A stretch of DNA of 64,000 nt from an uncultured Acidobacteriia bacterium (GCA_903929755.1 CAIYVZ010000045.1:1-64000), one strand, 5' to 3'; shown: positions 55,649 through 64,000, counted from the stretch's first letter. Notes: generated by a model from the sequence alone, not told the origin. Translations and numbers: made by a program.

Positions 55649-56059
55649 TCAGCGGATTTCCCGGCCCGGGATTTTCACCGGGGGTTTGGTCGGCGACCAG
55701 TGAGTGTGCACAATCAGCCAGGCCGCGCCGCGCTTCTGGTACACCTCGGTGCAGTTCCACCGGACGGGGCCATAACTGCTGTGGCTGACGAACTGCATGG
55801 TCAGGATGACGGCGTCGCCCACAAGTTGTGCGCGGGGCTCCACAATCTCATCGAAGGTGATGCGTAAGCTGCGGAACGCGTTGTACCACTTACGCAGGGA
55901 CTCTATGCCATCCAGGCGCTCGCTCAGAAACGGGTCGAAGTAGGAAATATCTTGTGCGGTGATCGCCAAATAGGCCTCCGGATCACCCTGACCCCACTTT
56001 TCCAGGGCCTCTTTCTCAAGCGCCAGAACGTGTCCCGCGATGTCTTCAGCAATCATCAT
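55649..56059 (-). CDS. SnoaL-like/NTF2-like protein
   Basis: 136 residues. The fold is a cone of helices and a beta sheet: EDIAGHVLALEKEALEKWGQG, FDPFLSERLDGIESLRKWYN, then strands SYGPVRWNCTEVYQK and AWLIVHTHWSPTKPP. Such small proteins are usually enzymes or binding proteins of unknown substrate (DUF4440/SnoaL type). It is transcribed towards the kinase gene, with about 230 bp between them that hold nothing I recognise. A monocistronic gene. Confidence 0.75.
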   Translation of the reverse strand: MMIAEDIAGHVLALEKEALEKWGQGDPEAYLAITAQDISYFDPFLSERLDGIESLRKWYNAFRSLRITFDEIVEPRAQLVGDAVILTMQFVSHSSYGPVRWNCTEVYQKRGAAWLIVHTHWSPTKPPVKIPGREIR

Positions 56060-56191
56060 GCAATCTCCCCCGATACAGTCAGATGCCGCAGCATCGCCTG
56101 CGGCTTTATTTTAATGGCCGGAAGCTTTACCCGCCGCGCTTCGCCCCTCCGAGGTTCCCATGCAGCCACCCGCCCTCACTCACAATCGGGG

Positions 56192-56740
56192 TTACCTGCG
56201 CCGGCACCACGCCTGGCGCGTAGTGGGTATTCGCGACCCACCCGGCGCGCCCGCTGTCATGAACAGCCTGCCGTCTTTCAAAATGATCGTCGGCAGCATG
56301 GAGGACACGGGCCTCTTGGCCGGCTGAATCGCGTTCGCCTCGCCCTGCACCAGACCGAACAGATTTCGAAGAACGCGCCGTCCTTCTGGTAGATCCGTTT
56401 CGATTCCGTGCTTCGCCTGCGCCACGGCAAAGCCACTAACGGTGCCGGGTACGCCGGCTGAACGCCAACCCTCCAGGCTTTCACGAGTGGGGTTGCCGGA
56501 AACGTCCAGGTACATAGCAGGGGAGGCTTTCGCCGGAGCTTTTTCGCGGAAGTCGATAAACGTTGTCCGACCATCGGCCAGGCGGATCAGCATGTACCCG
56601 CCGCCAGCCAGATTACCCGCGAATGGATGCGTTGCGGCCATGGCGAAACCGACCGCAATCGCGGCGTCCACCGCGTCCCCGCCGCCCTTCAGAACATCAA
56701 CGCCCACGTCAGCGGCAATCGATTCCATGGCCACCACCAT
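56192..56740 (-). pseudogene. Broken gamma-glutamyltranspeptidase with a large internal deletion
   Basis: The front part is GGT-like (SGMVVAMESIAADVGVDVLK, GFAMAATHPFAGNLAGGGYM, TFIDFREKAPAKASPAMYLD). It then jumps directly to a late block (EANAIQPAKRPVSSMLPTI, LFMTAGAPGGSRIPTT). About 300 residues, including the catalytic threonine that starts the small subunit, are missing, and the reading frame ends soon after GGSRIPTT. The leader is also lost: the upstream codons meet the tyrS stop (TAA). Clearly non-functional. Confidence 0.85.
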
Positions 56741-56779
56741 CCCGCTGCGCGCGCGGACGGGGTTGCCCGAAGTCGCGAT

Positions 56780-58069
56780 TTACCCCACCATCACAAGGTG
56801 GTAATTCTTCTTGCCCGCGCGCACCAGCATCGCCTCCGGCCAAATGATATCCGCCGCCGTGATTGTCTTCTTCTCCGCAGTTACGCGAACGTTGTTCAGA
56901 TACAGCCCGCCGCCATCCACCAGTTTCCTTGCTGCGGACTTGCTTTCCGCAAGGCCGGTTTTTACCAGTGCGTCGGCAACCGCGATTCCGGCTTCCAGTT
57001 CAGCTCTCGCAAGCGTCGTCGAGGGCATCTCGCGGGCCAGCGTGGCTACTACCTCCGCTGAAGGTGCCGCGTCCCATTGCCCGAAGAGAATTCGGCTGGC
57101 CGCTTCCACGCTTGTTATCGCGTCCGCGCCATGCACCACGCCCGTACATTCGGCAGCCAGAACCCTCTGCGCCTGCCGTTCATTCGGACGTTCCGCCACT
57201 TCCACTTCCAGCGCGGCAATCGCCTCCTGGCCGAGGAACGTGAACAGCTTCAGGTACCGCACCACATCCGCGTCGGCAGTCTGCAGCCAGTACTGATACA
57301 TCTGGTACGGGCTCGTCCGCTTTGCATCCAGCCAGACCGCGCCCTCTTCCGTCTTTCCGAACTTCTTGCCGGTGGACGTGGTCAGCAGCGGGAACGTAAT
57401 CCCTTCACTCTCGCCGCCATCAATTCGCCGGATCAGTTCGCGGCCAGACAGAATATTGCCCCACTGGTCGCTGCCGCCCATCTGGATGGTGCAGTTCGCC
57501 TGACGGTAGAGGTGCAGGAAGTCGTACGCCTGCAGCAGCATGTAGCTGAACTCGGTGTAGCTGATGCCGTGGTCGCGCTCTTCGAGACGCGTCCGCACCG
57601 AATCGCGCTTGATCATCTCGTTCACCGAGAAGTGCTTCCCGATATCGCGCAGAAATTCCAGCAGGTTCAGAGAACACAGCCAGTCGGCGTTGTTCAGCAT
57701 CAGGCCGTTCTCGTCGGACGAGAGATCGAAGAAGCGCGACAACTGCTCGCGGATGGCTACCGCGTTCTCCGCCGTCGTCTCTTCCGTCAGCAGCACGCGT
57801 TCGGTAGCCTTGCCGCTCGGATCGCCAATCAGCCCCGTGCCACCGCCTACCAGGACAAGTGGACGATGCCCGTGCCGCTGCGCATGCGCCAGCGCCATTA
57901 CCGGAATCAGGCTGCCCAAATGCAGCGAATCCGCCGAGGGATCAAAACCCACGTACATGGTCCGCTTGCCCGCATTCAGGAACGCGTCAAGCTCGTCGCT
58001 TGTCGTCGCCTCCAGAAATCCACGCCACCGAAGTTCTTCCAGGAAACTGCTTTTTTGCTGATCAGACAC
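56780..58069 (-). CDS. tyrS: Tyrosyl-tRNA synthetase
   Basis: 429 residues. YVGFDPSADSLHLGSLIPVM contains the HIGH-type motif (HLGS); SYMLLQAYDFLHL and GGSDQWGNILSGRELI are the tyrosine-recognition blocks; the KMSKS equivalent is KKFGKTEEG. The C-terminus is an S4 RNA-binding domain (KLVDGGGLYLNNVRVTAEKK). It attaches Tyr to tRNA-Tyr. Start ATG 58069; its stop runs into the GGT remnant. Confidence 0.97.
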   Translation of the reverse strand: MSDQQKSSFLEELRWRGFLEATTSDELDAFLNAGKRTMYVGFDPSADSLHLGSLIPVMALAHAQRHGHRPLVLVGGGTGLIGDPSGKATERVLLTEETTAENAVAIREQLSRFFDLSSDENGLMLNNADWLCSLNLLEFLRDIGKHFSVNEMIKRDSVRTRLEERDHGISYTEFSYMLLQAYDFLHLYRQANCTIQMGGSDQWGNILSGRELIRRIDGGESEGITFPLLTTSTGKKFGKTEEGAVWLDAKRTSPYQMYQYWLQTADADVVRYLKLFTFLGQEAIAALEVEVAERPNERQAQRVLAAECTGVVHGADAITSVEAASRILFGQWDAAPSAEVVATLAREMPSTTLARAELEAGIAVADALVKTGLAESKSAARKLVDGGGLYLNNVRVTAEKKTITAADIIWPEAMLVRAGKKNYHLVMVG

Positions 58070-58096
58070 TGCTGTTATCGTACCAGGCAGCCCCGT

Positions 58097-58411
58097 TCAG
58101 GCTACCCGCAGAAAGGGTTTGCTGTCCACCTCTGTGTGCGGCTTAACGACAATCTCGACATCGTTCCCCAGCGCCACAAGAAACCGCATCAGGCGTTCGA
58201 CTGAAAACTGGCGGAATTCGCCGCGGAGCATTTTCGAGATGTCCGGTTGCCGGACACCGAACAACTCGGCTGCATCCGTCTGTCTCATCTTCCGAGACTT
58301 CAGGATCGCGTCGATCCTGAAAACCAGCTGAGCTTTGATCAAATGCTCCTCGGCATTCGGTATTCCGATCTTTGCGAAGACGTTGTCAGGGGATGCCTGG
58401 GATTCCATCAC
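58097..58411 (-). CDS. HigA-type antitoxin (XRE-family HTH)
   Basis: 104 residues. The helix-turn-helix is AILKSRKMRQTDAAELFGVRQPDISKMLRG with the D-I-S-K-M-L-R-G recognition helix typical of HigA-like antitoxins of Gp49-type toxins, followed by SVERLMRFLVALGNDVEI. Its ATG overlaps the toxin stop (58408-58411). Since the toxin gene upstream is broken by a MITE, this antitoxin may be a relic. Confidence 0.85.
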   Translation of the reverse strand: MMESQASPDNVFAKIGIPNAEEHLIKAQLVFRIDAILKSRKMRQTDAAELFGVRQPDISKMLRGEFRQFSVERLMRFLVALGNDVEIVVKPHTEVDSKPFLRVA

Positions 58412-58879
58412 TTGCGCTCCTTTGCCATTCGTTCAGCTTCCTGCAGCCTCTGCCGGACCAGCTGCATGTCACTCTGCGGAGTCTCAATACCGGACTTCGA
58501 CTTCTTCTGGAATACGTGCAGCACATAGACGGCATTCGCCAGCCGGACGGTATAGACGGCGCGAAATGTGCCGCCCCGGTAAGCACGAACAACCTCTAGG
58601 AGCCTGTCGGAAATAGATTTGGACGAACGTAGAATCAACAACTTACAAGCCAAAACTCACCGCCGATTGTCCGTAAGTTGTTGATTCTACGTAGCGGATT
58701 TTTTCATCCCGACACGCTCCTAGTACTCCACTGCCGCCGAAACCTGTCAGGGGTTTGGCGTCACGGTGCTTTGCTCCGCACTGTGCCGTGTAAAGTGCGT
58801 ACCCGAAATGGTCCTGCACCGGATCCGGCAATGCCTTCAGGTCGCTCAGACTGGACCCAACGAAGACCACAGGACTCAT
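58408..58879 (-). pseudogene. HigB/Gp49-family toxin gene, split by a MITE
   Basis: The N-terminal half (MSPVVFVGSSLSDLKALPD, PVQDHFGYALYTAQCGAKHR, KPLTGFGGSGVL, 58879-58721) and the C-terminal half (LEVVRAYRGGTFRAVYTVRL, VYVLHVFQKKSKSG, 58596-58408) are collinear parts of one Gp49-type toxin. They are separated by 124 bp (122-bp element plus one TA), which also shifts the frame. Removing it restores a product of about 115 residues, the family norm. The toxin is therefore inactive in this strain. Confidence 0.85.
58597..58722. mobile_element. 122-bp MITE with terminal and internal inverted repeats, flanked by TA
   Basis: TA at 58597-58598 and 58721-58722 flank an element running from GGAGCCTGTCGG to its near-complement at 58709-58720 (11 of 12 bases). 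Inside, a perfect 20-bp arm (58627-58646) is repeated inverted at 58673-58692, with a 26-base loop, so most of the element can fold. No coding frame. The TA duplication points to an IS630/Tc1-type transposase acting in trans; none is in the window. It interrupts the HigB gene. Confidence 0.8.
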
Positions 58880-58906
58880 CCCCGACACTTGCGACATGTT
58901 CGGTTA

Positions 58907-59149
58907 TTAGAATATCACTATAAATTGGCGGCCGTGAAGGCAAGCCAGTACGGTTCCCCGTTCGCCCTGGGCCAGAGCACGGGCCGCCGCGGACCGGGGA
59001 GGCCGAGTCGCGGCGGAAGCTGAGTCAGCCCTCTTCCTCCGATAAAAAGAAGCATGCGGGATGTTGGGCGCCAAGCCGGCCTGTTTCACGCCCACGACCA
59101 GTATCAGTTCGCCGAGCCCCGCCATTACATCGTCTCCGTTTGCGGGCAC
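58907..59149 (-). pseudogene. IS3-type OrfB remnant, N-terminal part
   Basis: 80 codons from GTG 59149 read DDVMAGLGELILVVGVKQAG, then HASFYRRKR and ARALAQGERGTVLACLHGRQF, the beginning of an IS3-type OrfB (HTH plus the R-A-L-x-x-x-E-R-x-x-V-L-x-x-L-H block). It breaks off at HGRQF, before the DDE core, just next to the HigB gene start. Non-functional. Confidence 0.65.
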
Positions 59150-59511
59150 GGCCGGCCCAACAACGAGGCCACGTTTTTTTGAACATCAATGACGATTTCC
59201 GTCTTACGGAGTTGTTCGGTCAGGCGCTCCGTTTCCCGCTGCAGCTTCTGGTAGTCCAGCCTAGCCGCGTTGTTCTTCGTCTTCGGTTCGAGCCTCTGCG
59301 GTGGCAAGCCTTCCCGGATTCCCGCTTCCCGTTCCTGCCGCCCGTGAGTCAGATGCGCAGAATAAAGCCCGTGCCGCCGAAGCACGGCACCGATCTCACC
59401 GGAGCCCTTTGCTGCGCCCGCTTCCCGAAACACCTTCTGCTTGAACGCGGCCGTGAACCTGCGCCGCTTCGCGCGTGCCAGCAGTTCCGGATTACCCGAT
59501 ACCGAATCCGA
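59125..59511 (-). pseudogene. IS3-type OrfA remnant
   Basis: After a TAG (59512-59514) the frame reads GNPELLARAKRRRFTAAFK, then KGSGEIGAVLRRHGLYSAHL and a helical end LTEQLRKTEIVIDVQKNVAS, the OrfA of the same IS3 type. No start codon remains before RRRF; GTG 59433 (MFREAG) is the first possible. Overlaps the OrfB remnant by 25 bp. Confidence 0.65.
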
Positions 59512-59514
59512 CTA

Positions 59515-59838
59515 TGCTGCTCTTGCGCCCCACCACGTCCGACACAATCAACTTCGCTTGGCGACCCAACGTCCCGCTCCAGCTCCAACACATGATGCAG
59601 CGCCTGATTTGCCACCACCGCGGTAGACTCCCGCTCCGGCCGCCACGCATTGAAATCCGCCACCAGAGGCTGCAGCACGCCCTCTAACCCGAACCCAAAC
59701 TCCGTCCACCCACTCGCCCGCAGACCCTCTCCAAACCGCCGCACACCACCTGCCGCGTCGTCATAAGCCCGCTCGCAGATTCCGCAGAAAAAGCCCTTCA
59801 GCTCTCCCGCAAACCGGGTGGCGTGTTTACTCGCCCAG
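59515..59838. other. Non-coding or degenerate stretch between an IS remnant and the MFS gene
   Basis: About 320 bp. The minus-strand frame reads LRASGWTEFGFGLEGVLQPL and VANQALHHVLELERD without a clear start and without a family I recognise, so it may be part of the IS or a decayed gene. No hairpin or RNA signal stood out. Confidence 0.4.
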
Positions 59839-61104
59839 CTACACCTCTTTGCGGAACACGTTGTCCGGCAACATGCGGAAAATCACCATCATGCAGATAG
59901 GATGCATCAGGCCGGCGACGATGAAAATGGGCGCGTACGAGAACTTCGACACCACGTACCCCGTGCCCAAATTCGCCACCATCCCGCCAATCGCGCCACC
60001 CATTCCGGAGAAGCCCGCCACAGTCCCCACTTCATGGCTCGGGAAAATATCGGCGGGCAACGTCTGCAGATTCGACGTCCAGAACCCGTGTCCGAAGGTG
60101 ATAAAGCAAATCGCCGCAATCGCCAGCCCCGCAGTGGGCGCAAACGGCGCGCATATCGCTACCGGCAAACACAGCGTCCCCAGCAGCATCACGCGCTTGC
60201 GGGCCTTCGGCAACGCCCAGCCCCGCTTCATCAGAGCCCCCGATAAATATCCGCCCACCATGTAGGCGATCCCGCCGAACAGGAACGGCACCCACGAATA
60301 CTGCCCGATATCCTTCTGGTCAAAATGACGTTCTTTCACCAAATACGCGGGCAGCCAAAAGATAACGAAGTAAATCACCGGGTCGGTAAAGGCTCTGGCG
60401 ATGCAAAGGCCTCTTGCCTCGCGGGTCCCCACCACGCGGGCCCAGTCCACCTTCGGACGGTCGGCATGTTTCGTCGCCTCTTCCGCCGGAATCTCATGCC
60501 TGATCTCGTCGTATTCTTTCTGCGACAGCCACTTGTTCTTATGCGGCGTGTCGTAGAGTACCCACCAAACAGCGAGCCACAGGAAACCGGCGGCTCCAAC
60601 CGATACGAAAGCGAACTGCCACCCGTACTGAATCGTCAGCCACGAAATCAGAGGCGGTGACAGCGCCGACCCGATGGACGATCCTGCATTAAAGATCCCG
60701 ACGCCCAACGCTCTCTGCCGGGGTGCAAACCACTCTGAGACCGCCTTCGTCGCCGCCGGCCAGTTCCCTGGTTCTCCCAGCCCCAGCATGAAACGAGCCA
60801 GGCCGAAGCTCCATACCCCCGTCGCGAACGCATGCAGCATCGCCGCCAGTGACCAAACACCAATAAACAGAGAGAAACTCTTCTTCGTCCCCAGGCGGTC
60901 CACAATGTAGCCCGACCCGGCGTACATAATCGCGTACGCCAGAAAGAACCCCGCCAGAATCCGCGAGTAGTCGATTTCGGTCATCGCGAACTGGGCGCGA
61001 ATGCGGTCTGAAACGACTGCCAGCGCCTGGCGGTCGGCGTAATTTATGGCTGTGGCGAAAAACAGCATCGCCGCCAGGATCCATCGGAGCTTGGGAATTT
61101 TCAT
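59839..61104 (-). CDS. MFS transporter, ACS-type
   Basis: 421 residues with about 12 helices. It begins with WILAAMLFFATAINYADRQAL, a typical ACS family start, and contains LARFMLGLGEPGNWPAATKA with the R-x-L-x-G-x-G-E pattern of motif A2-type loops. Probably transports sugar acids such as hexuronates. The start ATG overlaps the preceding gene's stop (ATGA). No catabolic genes follow. Confidence 0.93.
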   Translation of the reverse strand: MKIPKLRWILAAMLFFATAINYADRQALAVVSDRIRAQFAMTEIDYSRILAGFFLAYAIMYAGSGYIVDRLGTKKSFSLFIGVWSLAAMLHAFATGVWSFGLARFMLGLGEPGNWPAATKAVSEWFAPRQRALGVGIFNAGSSIGSALSPPLISWLTIQYGWQFAFVSVGAAGFLWLAVWWVLYDTPHKNKWLSQKEYDEIRHEIPAEEATKHADRPKVDWARVVGTREARGLCIARAFTDPVIYFVIFWLPAYLVKERHFDQKDIGQYSWVPFLFGGIAYMVGGYLSGALMKRGWALPKARKRVMLLGTLCLPVAICAPFAPTAGLAIAAICFITFGHGFWTSNLQTLPADIFPSHEVGTVAGFSGMGGAIGGMVANLGTGYVVSKFSYAPIFIVAGLMHPICMMVIFRMLPDNVFRKEV

Positions 61105-62366
61105 TTAGTTGCTTCAGGTGAGTGTATCTGAACAACTAACGCTCTGGCCATACCGTTCCACGTGGCGTAGGCGACGGTCTCTGTTTGCAGCGCTTTCCGG
61201 CCTGCTTCGCTGTCTTTGAACAGCGCGGGCAACCCTTGGGCCTGATGGGTCAGGTTCCAGGCCGCCTCAATGCCCCAGTCGTGGTATTCCCCGGGAGCTC
61301 CCTCGTAGACCATGATCTTGATGGCCGGATGCTGTGCGACCCAGCGTTCCAGCTGACTCATGAAAACATACGCAATGTCGTCGCGCCGCAGTTTCTCCCG
61401 CTGCTGCGCCCGAAGTTCGGTCACGTTAAACGGCAGCCACGCCACCAGCGCCGCCGCGAACCAAAGCGGGCTCACGCGCGATGCCGCAGCCGCAACCGCA
61501 ATTGTTGCGCCGGCCAGCGGCAGATAGGCGTAGGCCTCGTAGAGCCGCCCCGGCAGGAACAGCAGCGTGAACACGAAGCATACGGCGCCAGCCAGTCCGA
61601 ACCAGATTCTTCGGTCGCGAATCAGCGCGAGAGGCAGCAACAACAGGCCGCTCCACTGGAACATCAGGAAGCGGCCCGCATAGAACGGTATCGTGATCTT
61701 CAGTGCTTCCAGGTTGAACCGGAACGTGTACTCGTTGTCCTTATTCGGATTATGCAGAATCCCCTGGAGCCCGAATGACAGCGACGCGACGAAGAACGGC
61801 GTCAGCCGCAGAAACCGCTTTCTTCCCTCCTGCTCGTCGCCGAACCACCACTCCCAGGCCAGCAACACGAACGGCAGCATCACGGCCAGTTCTTTGGCCT
61901 TGTATGCCAGCCAGTACGCTACAAAGCTGAGCACCCAGCGCCGCTGCGCCCAGAGGAGGATACTCAGCAGGCAAAAAGTGGTGCAGAATAGGTCGAAAAC
62001 ATACATTGGCTTCCAGTAGGCATCCATGGCGGAGCCGCTTAGCAGGAAGAATGCCGCTCCCGCCATGGCATGCCAGGCCGGGATCCCCAGCCTGCGAATG
62101 ATGAAGAACAGGAGTAGCCCGTTCAGGCAATGTGCCACAAAAACGGGGGTCATGCAGGGCGGGAAATCCAGGCCGAAGGCCCTCCCCATAAGCGTGAAAT
62201 ACGCATGTCCGGTGGGGCGGAAATTGTTCTGAGGTACAAGTGGTGACAACAGCGCCGGGGCGTAGTCCGCAAGGCCCAGCGAGGGCCCCCACGACAGGTT
62301 GTCCAGTTCGTCATCCTGAAAATATCCGTCGTACGCCCGGTAGTTCAAAGCCCAAAAGGCGAGCAC
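61101..62366 (-). CDS. Polytopic membrane protein of unknown function
   Basis: 421 residues as called from GTG 62366, with at least nine hydrophobic segments and no signal peptide. The region LNGLLLFFIIRRLGIPAWH, then DAYWKPMYVFDLFCTTFCLL, and an Arg-rich middle (FGDEQEGRKRFLRLTP) recall membrane glycosyltransferases of GT-C type, but the catalytic D-x-D or E is not certain: QDDELD near the start is a candidate. The frame stays open 22 codons upstream ([19 protein letters not shown]), so a non-ATG start before the GTG may restore the first helix. Confidence 0.75.
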   Translation of the reverse strand: MLAFWALNYRAYDGYFQDDELDNLSWGPSLGLADYAPALLSPLVPQNNFRPTGHAYFTLMGRAFGLDFPPCMTPVFVAHCLNGLLLFFIIRRLGIPAWHAMAGAAFFLLSGSAMDAYWKPMYVFDLFCTTFCLLSILLWAQRRWVLSFVAYWLAYKAKELAVMLPFVLLAWEWWFGDEQEGRKRFLRLTPFFVASLSFGLQGILHNPNKDNEYTFRFNLEALKITIPFYAGRFLMFQWSGLLLLPLALIRDRRIWFGLAGAVCFVFTLLFLPGRLYEAYAYLPLAGATIAVAAAASRVSPLWFAAALVAWLPFNVTELRAQQREKLRRDDIAYVFMSQLERWVAQHPAIKIMVYEGAPGEYHDWGIEAAWNLTHQAQGLPALFKDSEAGRKALQTETVAYATWNGMARALVVQIHSPEATK

Positions 62367-62491
62367 GAGCAGGACACCTGCGACGATGAGATTTCGGGGC
62401 CGCGGCGCGAAGATTGCGTTCAGAGGTTCGATTTAACGATTCTAGAGGATGGGCATCTAAGGTCGGCGAGAGGGGAGCCATAAAGAAAAAG

Positions 62492-63181
62492 ATGAATATG
62501 AAAGCAGTCTGCTTACTCAGCGGTGGTCTGGATTCAGCCACATGTCTCGCCTGGGCCCGCCAGCAGGGTTTTGAGGTCTACGCCCTCTCTTTCGATTACG
62601 GGCAGCGCCACCGCGTTGAACTCGACGCCGCGCACCGCGTTGCCGAAGCTATTGGCGCTGCTGCCCACCGCACCGCAAAAATTGATCTCCGCGTGTTCGG
62701 CCACTCCGCCCTGACTGCCGATATCGATGTTCCCAAGGGACGTGACGAAGCGTCCATGTCTGCCGACATTCCCATCACGTATGTTCCGGCTCGCAATACG
62801 ATTTTTCTGTCGTTCGCCCTGGCCTGGGCCGAGGTACTGGAAACCAGCGCCATCGTCATAGGCGTTAACGCCCTCGATTACTCGGGATACCCCGATTGCC
62901 GCCCCGAGTTCATCGAAGCCTTCCAGACCATGGCCGACCTGGCCACAAAGTCTGGAGTTGAAGGCCGCACGAAGATCAAAATTTACACCCCGCTGCTGAA
63001 GCTCTCCAAGGCCGATATCGTTCGGCTGGGCACCGAACTCAACGTCCCCTTCGGCCTGACCCACAGCTGCTACGACCCCGATCTGAAAACCGGCAAACCC
63101 TGCGGCCAGTGTGACTCCTGCATCCTCAGGGCCAGGGGTTTTCGCGAAGCCGGCATTGCAGATCCCGCGGTCGCTGCCTGA
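62492..63181 (+). CDS. queC: 7-cyano-7-deazaguanine synthase
   Basis: 229 residues from ATG 62492 (or 62498). The PP-loop is [16 protein letters not shown], and the C-terminal zinc site is [10 protein letters not shown] preceded by HSCYDPD. QueC converts 7-carboxy-7-deazaguanine to preQ0 on the way to queuosine. It precedes queE by 1 bp. The GGGGAG element is rather far from the start, so translation may be modest. Confidence 0.96.
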   Translation: MNMKAVCLLSGGLDSATCLAWARQQGFEVYALSFDYGQRHRVELDAAHRVAEAIGAAAHRTAKIDLRVFGHSALTADIDVPKGRDEASMSADIPITYVPARNTIFLSFALAWAEVLETSAIVIGVNALDYSGYPDCRPEFIEAFQTMADLATKSGVEGRTKIKIYTPLLKLSKADIVRLGTELNVPFGLTHSCYDPDLKTGKPCGQCDSCILRARGFREAGIADPAVAA

Positions 63182-63182
63182 C

Positions 63183-63872
63183 ATGCGAATTTCTGAAATC
63201 TTCTACTCCGTCCAGGGCGAGGGCTCGCTTATCGGCGTCCCGTCCATCTTCGTCCGCACCACCGGCTGCAACCTCCGCTGCTCCTGGTGCGACACGCCCT
63301 ATACCTCGTGGAATCCGGTCGGCGAAGACTTCACTCTTGACGAGATCCTCGCCCGCACCAACGAGTACACTGCCGCGAACCACGTAGTCATTACCGGAGG
63401 AGAACCGCTGATCGCTCCCGGCATTGTGGAACTTTCAAAGCGTTACCGGGAGCAGGGCAAACACATCACCTTCGAGACCGCCGGGACAGTCAGCGCGACG
63501 TTTGTTGAAGGGGGGGGCGAATGCGACCTGATGAGTATCAGTCCCAAGCTCTCCAATTCCACCCCCGAAGGCCCTTTTCGAAACCAGCACGAGCGCCTCC
63601 GCCTCAACTACGATGCTCTCCGACACCTGACCACGAACTACCCTTACCAGCTCAAGTTCGTCATCGCACAGCAATCTGATTTGGCGGAGGCGCAGACCGT
63701 AATTGCCACCCTCAACGCCCCGCCGCAAAACGTGATTCTCATGCCCGAAGGCACCGCGGAGGAAACCCTCAAACAAAGAGGCCCCTGGTTAGCCGAACTC
63801 TGTAAAGCCCACGGTTATCGCTTCAGCCCCCGCCTCCACGTCCATCTTTACGGGAACAAGCGTGGCACATAG
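63183..63872 (+). CDS. queE: 7-carboxy-7-deazaguanine synthase (radical SAM)
   Basis: 229 residues from ATG 63183. The fold starts FYSVQGEGSLIGVPSIFVRT, and the radical SAM cluster is C-N-L-R-C-S-W-C (C-x3-C-x2-C) in GCNLRCSWCDTPYTSW. HVVITGGEPLIAPGIVEL and SISPKLSNSTP are further QueE blocks. It makes the 7-deazapurine ring from CPH4, upstream of QueC. The queD and folE genes are not in the window. Confidence 0.95.
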   Translation: MRISEIFYSVQGEGSLIGVPSIFVRTTGCNLRCSWCDTPYTSWNPVGEDFTLDEILARTNEYTAANHVVITGGEPLIAPGIVELSKRYREQGKHITFETAGTVSATFVEGGGECDLMSISPKLSNSTPEGPFRNQHERLRLNYDALRHLTTNYPYQLKFVIAQQSDLAEAQTVIATLNAPPQNVILMPEGTAEETLKQRGPWLAELCKAHGYRFSPRLHVHLYGNKRGT

Positions 63873-63916
63873 TGAACCTTCGTCAGGTGCACCCGATGGC
63901 ACGGGGGGCTGTGAGT

Positions 63917-64000
63917 TTAATTAACGCCCCCGCCGTCATAGTCGTGGCAAACAACCGCAACCAGCGTCCCGGAGCCGCCCCTTCCAGCACCAATAAGCCC
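63917..64000 (-). CDS. C-terminal end of a gene entering from the right (unrecognised)
   Basis: On the minus strand the frame from the window edge reads GLIGAGRGGSGTLVAVVCHD, then YDGGGVN and TAA (63917-63919). The Gly-rich but regular composition hints at a real C-terminus. With 27 residues I cannot assign it, and an overlapping plus-strand frame starting near 63882 is also open. Confidence 0.25.
   Translation of the reverse strand, partial: GLIGAGRGGSGTLVAVVCHDYDGGGVN

Overview
The window reads as a piece of an acidobacterial chromosome, most likely from the Bryobacterales/Solibacter side of the phylum. The evidence is high-GC coding sequence, a secreted VWFA-related protein of the type common in acidobacteria, an Oar-like TonB receptor with an N-terminal carboxypeptidase-regulatory domain plus a second broken copy, a cytochrome c/PQQ dehydrogenase, a P460 cytochrome fused to FG-GAP repeats, and a lone hpnJ hopanoid gene. 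This placement is inferred from gene families only; no rRNA gene is present.

Left end (1-2.9 kb): mobile debris. The tail of an ISKra4-type transposase is followed by a broken gene fragment, a complete IS3-family element (399-1861) and a small coupled module of an unknown small ORF, a partner protein and a nucleotidyltransferase. From 2.9 to 11.2 kb a single minus-strand operon encodes a TetR repressor, an RND membrane-fusion protein, an RND pump, a TolC channel, a ribbon-helix-helix protein and a second TolC. A perfect palindrome just upstream of tetR is the likely operator.

11.3-23.8 kb: housekeeping and envelope genes, all on the minus strand. These are rplS-rnhB with a small membrane protein, a TPR protein and a MacB-like permease; an ABC-2 type transporter with a secreted protein; an ABC exporter followed by a STAS protein and a hypothetical protein; a VWFA-related secreted protein; and moeA-moaC-mog for molybdenum cofactor. 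At 23.85-25.5 kb a secreted protein built of three near-identical repeats lies divergent to a TetR regulator, with nested palindromes between them.

25.5-41 kb: a DUF885 lipoprotein, a large Oar-like TonB receptor, a lysS-lolE-nth-Wzz-like operon, a divergent glycosyltransferase/hydrolase pair, larE-trpS, hpnJ-fecR and a DUF2520 protein. 41-52.7 kb: uvrB stands downstream of a probable sugar-acid or aromatic catabolic operon (HpcH/HpaI aldolase, MFS permease, P460/FG-GAP protein). Nearby are an RmlC-like epimerase, a LigA-like small protein, an enolase-superfamily dehydratase and a PQQ dehydrogenase with its own haem domain.

52.6-64 kb: a one-protein hybrid sensor kinase whose C-terminus appears extended by a homopolymer slip, a scar of broken genes (molybdopterin hydroxylase tail, gamma-glutamyltranspeptidase, IS3 remnant), tyrS, a HigBA-type toxin-antitoxin pair whose toxin gene is cut by a 122-bp TA-flanked palindromic MITE, an ACS-type MFS permease with a polytopic membrane protein, and queC-queE for the queuosine pathway. 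I saw no tRNA, rRNA or CRISPR array. I found no convincing wholly new system; the most unusual items are the MITE-split toxin, the triple-repeat protein with its TetR switch, and the kinase read-through.
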